Assembly: GCA_030652715.1 (NCBI GenBank)
Contig: JAUSQB010000059.1
Coordinates: forward strand, 1-8,650
DNA from: Rugosibacter sp.
GTDB taxonomy: Bacteria > Pseudomonadota > Gammaproteobacteria > Burkholderiales > Rhodocyclaceae
DNA: 8,650 nt
Direction: 5' to 3'
The position numbers were made by a program, and so were the translations under genes. The notes under the pieces were generated by a model that was not told where the DNA came from, ran no database searches, and worked only from the letters and a program-made list of their open reading frames with translations. Position 1 is the stretch's first letter. Every line of letters begins with the position of its first letter. This document shows positions 5,716-8,650 of the stretch, one piece after another.

Positions 5716-7203
5716 TTAGTTGGACCCGCTCATGCGCCACTGGGTGATTTTGTCCATGATGGTTGATTCCAGCCCTTCAGGCCGCCCGATTACGTGCCAG
5801 CTCGCCAATGACCACAGCATGAAGAAAATCATGCCGGAAAGTATAGCAGCCACAAGGCCTAGTGCTGGCGAGGCGACCATCCCTGGCAGCGAGATCATGT
5901 AATTGACGAGCCCATACATCAAGACAGCGCCGACGAGCGGGCGGCCCACGGTTTTAAGGGAAGTAGTCATGGGCAGCTGACAGATATTTTTGGCATAGAG
6001 CAAAGTGACCAATGAGCTGACGGCAGAACTGAGTATTCGCGCCAAGGCGAGCCCGACCAGATGAAAGCCGGGGACAAGCGCGAAAGCAGCGAGGACAAAG
6101 CTGGCAAATTCGATCCAGACAATCTGGCTTTGCGATCGGGTATGGCCATGCAGGATCAGCAAGGTGTTGGCAGGCGAGGTCATGGTTTGCAGGATGGAAG
6201 CTAAAGCAAACAGCGAAACAAAGGGCACCGCATCCAGCCATTTGCTGCCGAGGGCAATGTGGGTTGCTTGAGCGGCAATAGCCATAAACCCGAGCCCGAT
6301 GGGCCAGATGACGGTATTCACCGCTGCGATAGTTTTGATCACTGCCTGATTGGTGCGTTCGATATTCCCCTCCAGGGAGGAGAGCACGGGTAAAAGCGCT
6401 TTTAACATGGCCGGGCCAATTTCGCCCACGGGCATTTGGCCCAGATCCGAGCCCACGTTATAAACCCCGAATTGATGCGTTGTGCCGATGCGGGCAGCGA
6501 CAAGTTCGTCCCCTTTGCGCAAAATGAATTGACCAACGCGCGCTACCATCAGCCACTTGGTGATTGCCCATATCTCGCCGATTTTCGAGGTGTTCCAGCG
6601 TGGGCGGTAGGGGTGCCAGAGATAACTCAAGAATACGGGAACGGTATACCCCGCGATGATGCCAATCACCAGAGCACGGTAATCGCGCAATATCACGCCA
6701 GCAATGACAGTGGTGATGACGCTGATAACTTTTGTGACGGTGGAGATTTTGAAGTCCAGTGTGTAGATAAATGCCTTGCGCGCTAATATCTGGCCGATAT
6801 TGCCAAAGCTGATGAAGATCACACTGGCGGCAAGCGACCACAGCACAAAGGTGAGCCGGGGTTCTTTGAAGTAATCGAGGGCAACCGGGAGGGTAAGCAA
6901 TAGCATAACGCCCATGCCTAGCCCTTGAATAATACCCAGCGTCCACGCGGAATCAATTTCATCTCGCGAGACTTCTGCCTTGCGTAACAAGGCAGTGCCG
7001 GGGCCAAAGTCAAGCAGGGTTTGAATGATGCCAACCACCAGCATGCCCATGGCCACGATGCCGTAATCTTCCGGCATTAACAGCCGTGCCATGATGACGG
7101 TGTTGATAAAGCCCAGCCCTTTGATGAGCCAGCGGGTGCCGATAGTCCAGGCGGCACCGCGGATAAGATTGGTTTTAGGGCTGTTTTGGCTTATCGGGGG
7201 CAT
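5716..7203 (-). CDS. Wzx-like polysaccharide flippase (MOP superfamily)
   Basis: The 495-residue protein is an integral inner-membrane transporter of the polysaccharide synthase/flippase group, which moves undecaprenyl-linked sugar units from cytoplasm to periplasm. A basic N-terminus is followed by alternating hydrophobic spans along the whole length, roughly a dozen or more helices. Examples are near residues 48-65, 90-110, 117-135, 160-195, 295-315, 325-350, 365-405 and 420-470. The conserved MARLLMPEDYGIVAMGMLVV (38-57) and DFGPGTALLRK (65-75) segments are typical of the WzxC/TuaB-like branch. Length is normal. The ATG at 7203 is preceded by no usable Shine-Dalgarno and by a nested inverted repeat in the 40-nt gap. 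It lies directly after the beta-helix gene and before the DUF559 block. The substrate is unknown. Confidence 0.92.
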   Translation of the reverse strand: MPPISQNSPKTNLIRGAAWTIGTRWLIKGLGFINTVIMARLLMPEDYGIVAMGMLVVGIIQTLLDFGPGTALLRKAEVSRDEIDSAWTLGIIQGLGMGVMLLLTLPVALDYFKEPRLTFVLWSLAASVIFISFGNIGQILARKAFIYTLDFKISTVTKVISVITTVIAGVILRDYRALVIGIIAGYTVPVFLSYLWHPYRPRWNTSKIGEIWAITKWLMVARVGQFILRKGDELVAARIGTTHQFGVYNVGSDLGQMPVGEIGPAMLKALLPVLSSLEGNIERTNQAVIKTIAAVNTVIWPIGLGFMAIAAQATHIALGSKWLDAVPFVSLFALASILQTMTSPANTLLILHGHTRSQSQIVWIEFASFVLAAFALVPGFHLVGLALARILSSAVSSLVTLLYAKNICQLPMTTSLKTVGRPLVGAVLMYGLVNYMISLPGMVASPALGLVAAILSGMIFFMLWSLASWHVIGRPEGLESTIMDKITQWRMSGSN

Positions 7204-7209
7204 GGGGTG

Positions 7210-7250
7210 ATCTTGAGAGGCGCAGAGAAACTGCTTGCAGTTTTCAAGAT
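7210..7250 (-). promoter_or_regulatory. Nested inverted repeats between beta-helix and flippase genes
   Basis: The outer arms ATCTTGA (7210-7216) and TCAAGAT (7244-7250) are perfect complements. Inside them lies AAACTGCTTGCAGTTT (7228-7243), a near-perfect 16-bp palindrome. Together they fill the intergenic gap and cover the beta-helix stop codon. In the transcript they could fold into a stem directly upstream of the flippase start. No U-run follows, so this is not a canonical terminator; attenuation, transcript stabilisation or processing are possible. Confidence 0.4.
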
Positions 7251-8647
7251 TGCAGAGCGCCGGGATGATTAAGGGGCGCAGGCAGAGGCTTCACCATGCT
7301 TGGGTGAGCATATTCAAATTGCAGAGGGTACGAAAAAGACTCGTCCAAGAGGGGTAATGTGACTGGGTTGGCGCGGTAGGCTAGTTTTTTCCCTTGGGGA
7401 TTCAGGCGGTAATCGTAGCGTGATGGTTGAGTAAAGATATTCCATCCTGCATGAATGTCATTGGATGAATCGATGGGGTTGGCCGCATGATATTTCCCAG
7501 AGCCTATGAGCAGGTTGTTGGCGGATACGATTTGGTCAGCGCCTGGGGCAGCGCGAAGAAAGGCGCCGCCGTGGGGATGGTCATTGACGAGGGTATTGTT
7601 CACGAGATACAGCGCGTTTTTTTGTTTGAGATTTTTTTCTTCGCCATAGGCGATCATGGCCGAGTTTTCGGTTTCCTGATTTTGCTGGATGATATTGCCA
7701 ATGGCGACCACGATGCCGCCATTGGGGAAATTCATCTCATAGCTTGCCGTGCCGCCATTTTCATCGGTCAGGCGGTTATAGGCGATCAAGTTGTTTGCGG
7801 CACGGCTTTTCAATAGATGGCCCACGTTGGCATGGTGAAAATAGCTGCCTGTCACTTTCAGGAATTTTATGGGGCCAACGTATAGGTTATGGCTCAGGCC
7901 ATCGCCTATGCCATTGTAGGCGAATTCGCTGTTTTCAATTTCCAGCGTCGCATCCTTTGCAGCGGCAGTGAGGAGGCCATTTTGGTTGGCGTAGAAAAGA
8001 CAATTCTTGATTTTCAGATGGCCGCTTTCAAATCTTATGCCTGCTCCATTTTTATCTTCAACATGCGCGCCGATAAAGTCGATGTTTTGTATGTCAAATG
8101 CGCCATTGATTACCCAAATGGCTTTCCCCTGGGCGCTTTTGTTATTGGCGTAAATTCTCGCGTTGCCGCCTATGCCACGGATGGCGAGTTTTTTTTGCGG
8201 CCAGGTGGCTACGTCACCAAAGTATTCTCCGGCCAGAATTTCAACAACATCGCCATCCTTTGCCATTCGAGCCGCATCGCTAATGCGGCTGATTGCCTGG
8301 CCAGGCCCAACGCGCCAGATGCGCGGAGCGCCCGGATTGTCGGGCTGGATGAGCGGTGGATTTTCTGCCGCTTTATCAATGATGAGTGGCGGCGGGGGCG
8401 GGATATAAAAAGCCAACTTGCGCCTGTCCTTGGGTGATGGCGCATTGAAATACTGACGAGCCACCACTATCACTGGCAGCGCAATAAATTCCAGCTTTGG
8501 GTGACCATCCAGACGCCTTTCAGCATAGTCCATCAACTCGCGCGGTGTTCGGCCAAGATGCTCATAGCCGCCCCAAAGCGTGACCCCGGAAACCAACAAT
8601 AACGCAATGACAAAAAGGACTCGAAATTTCAAAATGGGGTCAGACAC
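7244..8647 (-). CDS. Membrane-anchored right-handed beta-helix protein; start uncertain at window edge
   Basis: The frame gives 467 residues from a GTG at 8647, but it remains open to the window end, so the start could lie further upstream. TTG at codon 6 would give a tidy MKFRVLFVIALLLVSG start. A single hydrophobic segment (about 9-27) acts as signal peptide or anchor. A proline run (PPPPP, 83-87) forms a linker. From about 110 to 410 the sequence has repeated short strands with Asn/Gly turns, as in parallel beta-helix (Pfam Beta_helix-like) proteins. Examples are FDIQNIDFIGAHVEDKNGAG, LKIKNCLFYANQNG, LEIENSEFAYNGIGDG and VVAIGNIIQQNQETENSA. Conserved-looking polar spots are SHNLYVG (252-258), SYFHHANVGHLLKSRA (268-283) and SYEMNFPNGG (302-311). 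Such proteins act on or bind polysaccharides (lyase or epimerase-like) in the periplasm. The activity is not determinable here. It is followed after 40 nt by the flippase. Confidence 0.85.
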   Translation of the reverse strand: MSDPILKFRVLFVIALLLVSGVTLWGGYEHLGRTPRELMDYAERRLDGHPKLEFIALPVIVVARQYFNAPSPKDRRKLAFYIPPPPPLIIDKAAENPPLIQPDNPGAPRIWRVGPGQAISRISDAARMAKDGDVVEILAGEYFGDVATWPQKKLAIRGIGGNARIYANNKSAQGKAIWVINGAFDIQNIDFIGAHVEDKNGAGIRFESGHLKIKNCLFYANQNGLLTAAAKDATLEIENSEFAYNGIGDGLSHNLYVGPIKFLKVTGSYFHHANVGHLLKSRAANNLIAYNRLTDENGGTASYEMNFPNGGIVVAIGNIIQQNQETENSAMIAYGEEKNLKQKNALYLVNNTLVNDHPHGGAFLRAAPGADQIVSANNLLIGSGKYHAANPIDSSNDIHAGWNIFTQPSRYDYRLNPQGKKLAYRANPVTLPLLDESFSYPLQFEYAHPSMVKPLPAPLNHPGALQS

Positions 8648-8650
8648 GAT
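8631..8650 (-). other. GTGTCTGACCCCATTTT motif at gene start
   Basis: The first codons of the beta-helix frame coincide with this string, which resembles a dispersed motif often seen near REP-associated transposase genes in proteobacteria (from memory, unverified). Only 20 nt are visible before the window ends, so a repeat cannot be established. If it is one, the true start codon may be the TTG at codon 6 or lie outside the repeat. Confidence 0.2.

Noticed and set aside
5226..5725. The heptamer GTTGGAC occurs on both sides of the DUF559 block (5226-5232 and 5719-5725), like a target-site duplication.
   Set aside because: The copies sit at different distances from the repeat ends (13 and 26 nt) and one is coding sequence of the flippase, so chance is the better explanation.
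7889..8437. A 182-codon plus-strand open frame.
   Set aside because: It lies wholly antisense to the well-supported beta-helix gene, has no recognisable domain and no ribosome binding site; it is a shadow frame.

Overview
The window reads as part of a surface-polysaccharide (exopolysaccharide, capsule or O-antigen type) biosynthesis locus of a Gram-negative bacterium, with every supported gene on the minus strand. Moderate GC content, the family content, and a DUF559 gene framed by CCCCTCTCCCC-type repeats suggest a proteobacterium, perhaps a betaproteobacterium. That placement is inference; no rRNA or housekeeping marker is present.

In the direction of transcription (high to low coordinates) the layout is as follows. 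First comes a membrane-anchored, right-handed parallel beta-helix protein (8647-7244), whose start lies at the window edge. Next is a Wzx-like polysaccharide flippase (7203-5716). Then a roughly 450 bp block holds a small DUF559 endonuclease-like gene between two inverted copies of a GC-rich repeat (5246-5692), with the ORF tail running past the left copy to 5186. After the block come three glycosyltransferases: a GT8-like GT-A enzyme (5134-4283), a WaaE/LgtF-like family 2 enzyme overlapping it by 4 nt (4286-3477), and a GT4-type enzyme (3414-2233). Last are two tandem polysaccharide pyruvyl transferase family genes (2213-912 and 907 to beyond base 1). The first pyruvyl transferase gene carries one in-frame TAA at codon 95 that splits an otherwise continuous protein. 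The second is cut by the left window edge.

Inferred joint function: the glycosyltransferases build a lipid-linked oligosaccharide at the inner face of the membrane. The pyruvyl transferase family proteins may add pyruvate ketals from phosphoenolpyruvate. The flippase moves the unit to the periplasm, and the beta-helix protein may act on or bind the polymer there. No Wzy polymerase, chain-length regulator or initiating phosphoglycosyltransferase is in this window. Tight spacing, a 4-nt overlap and short gaps support an operon, interrupted only by the DUF559 block.

The most notable points are the single in-frame nonsense codon in the 2213-912 gene and the DUF559 gene with inverted repeats that look like terminal repeats and also supply its ribosome binding site and part of its C-terminal reading frame. 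A nested inverted repeat also fills the beta-helix/flippase gap. I saw no tRNA, rRNA, CRISPR array or clear promoter.
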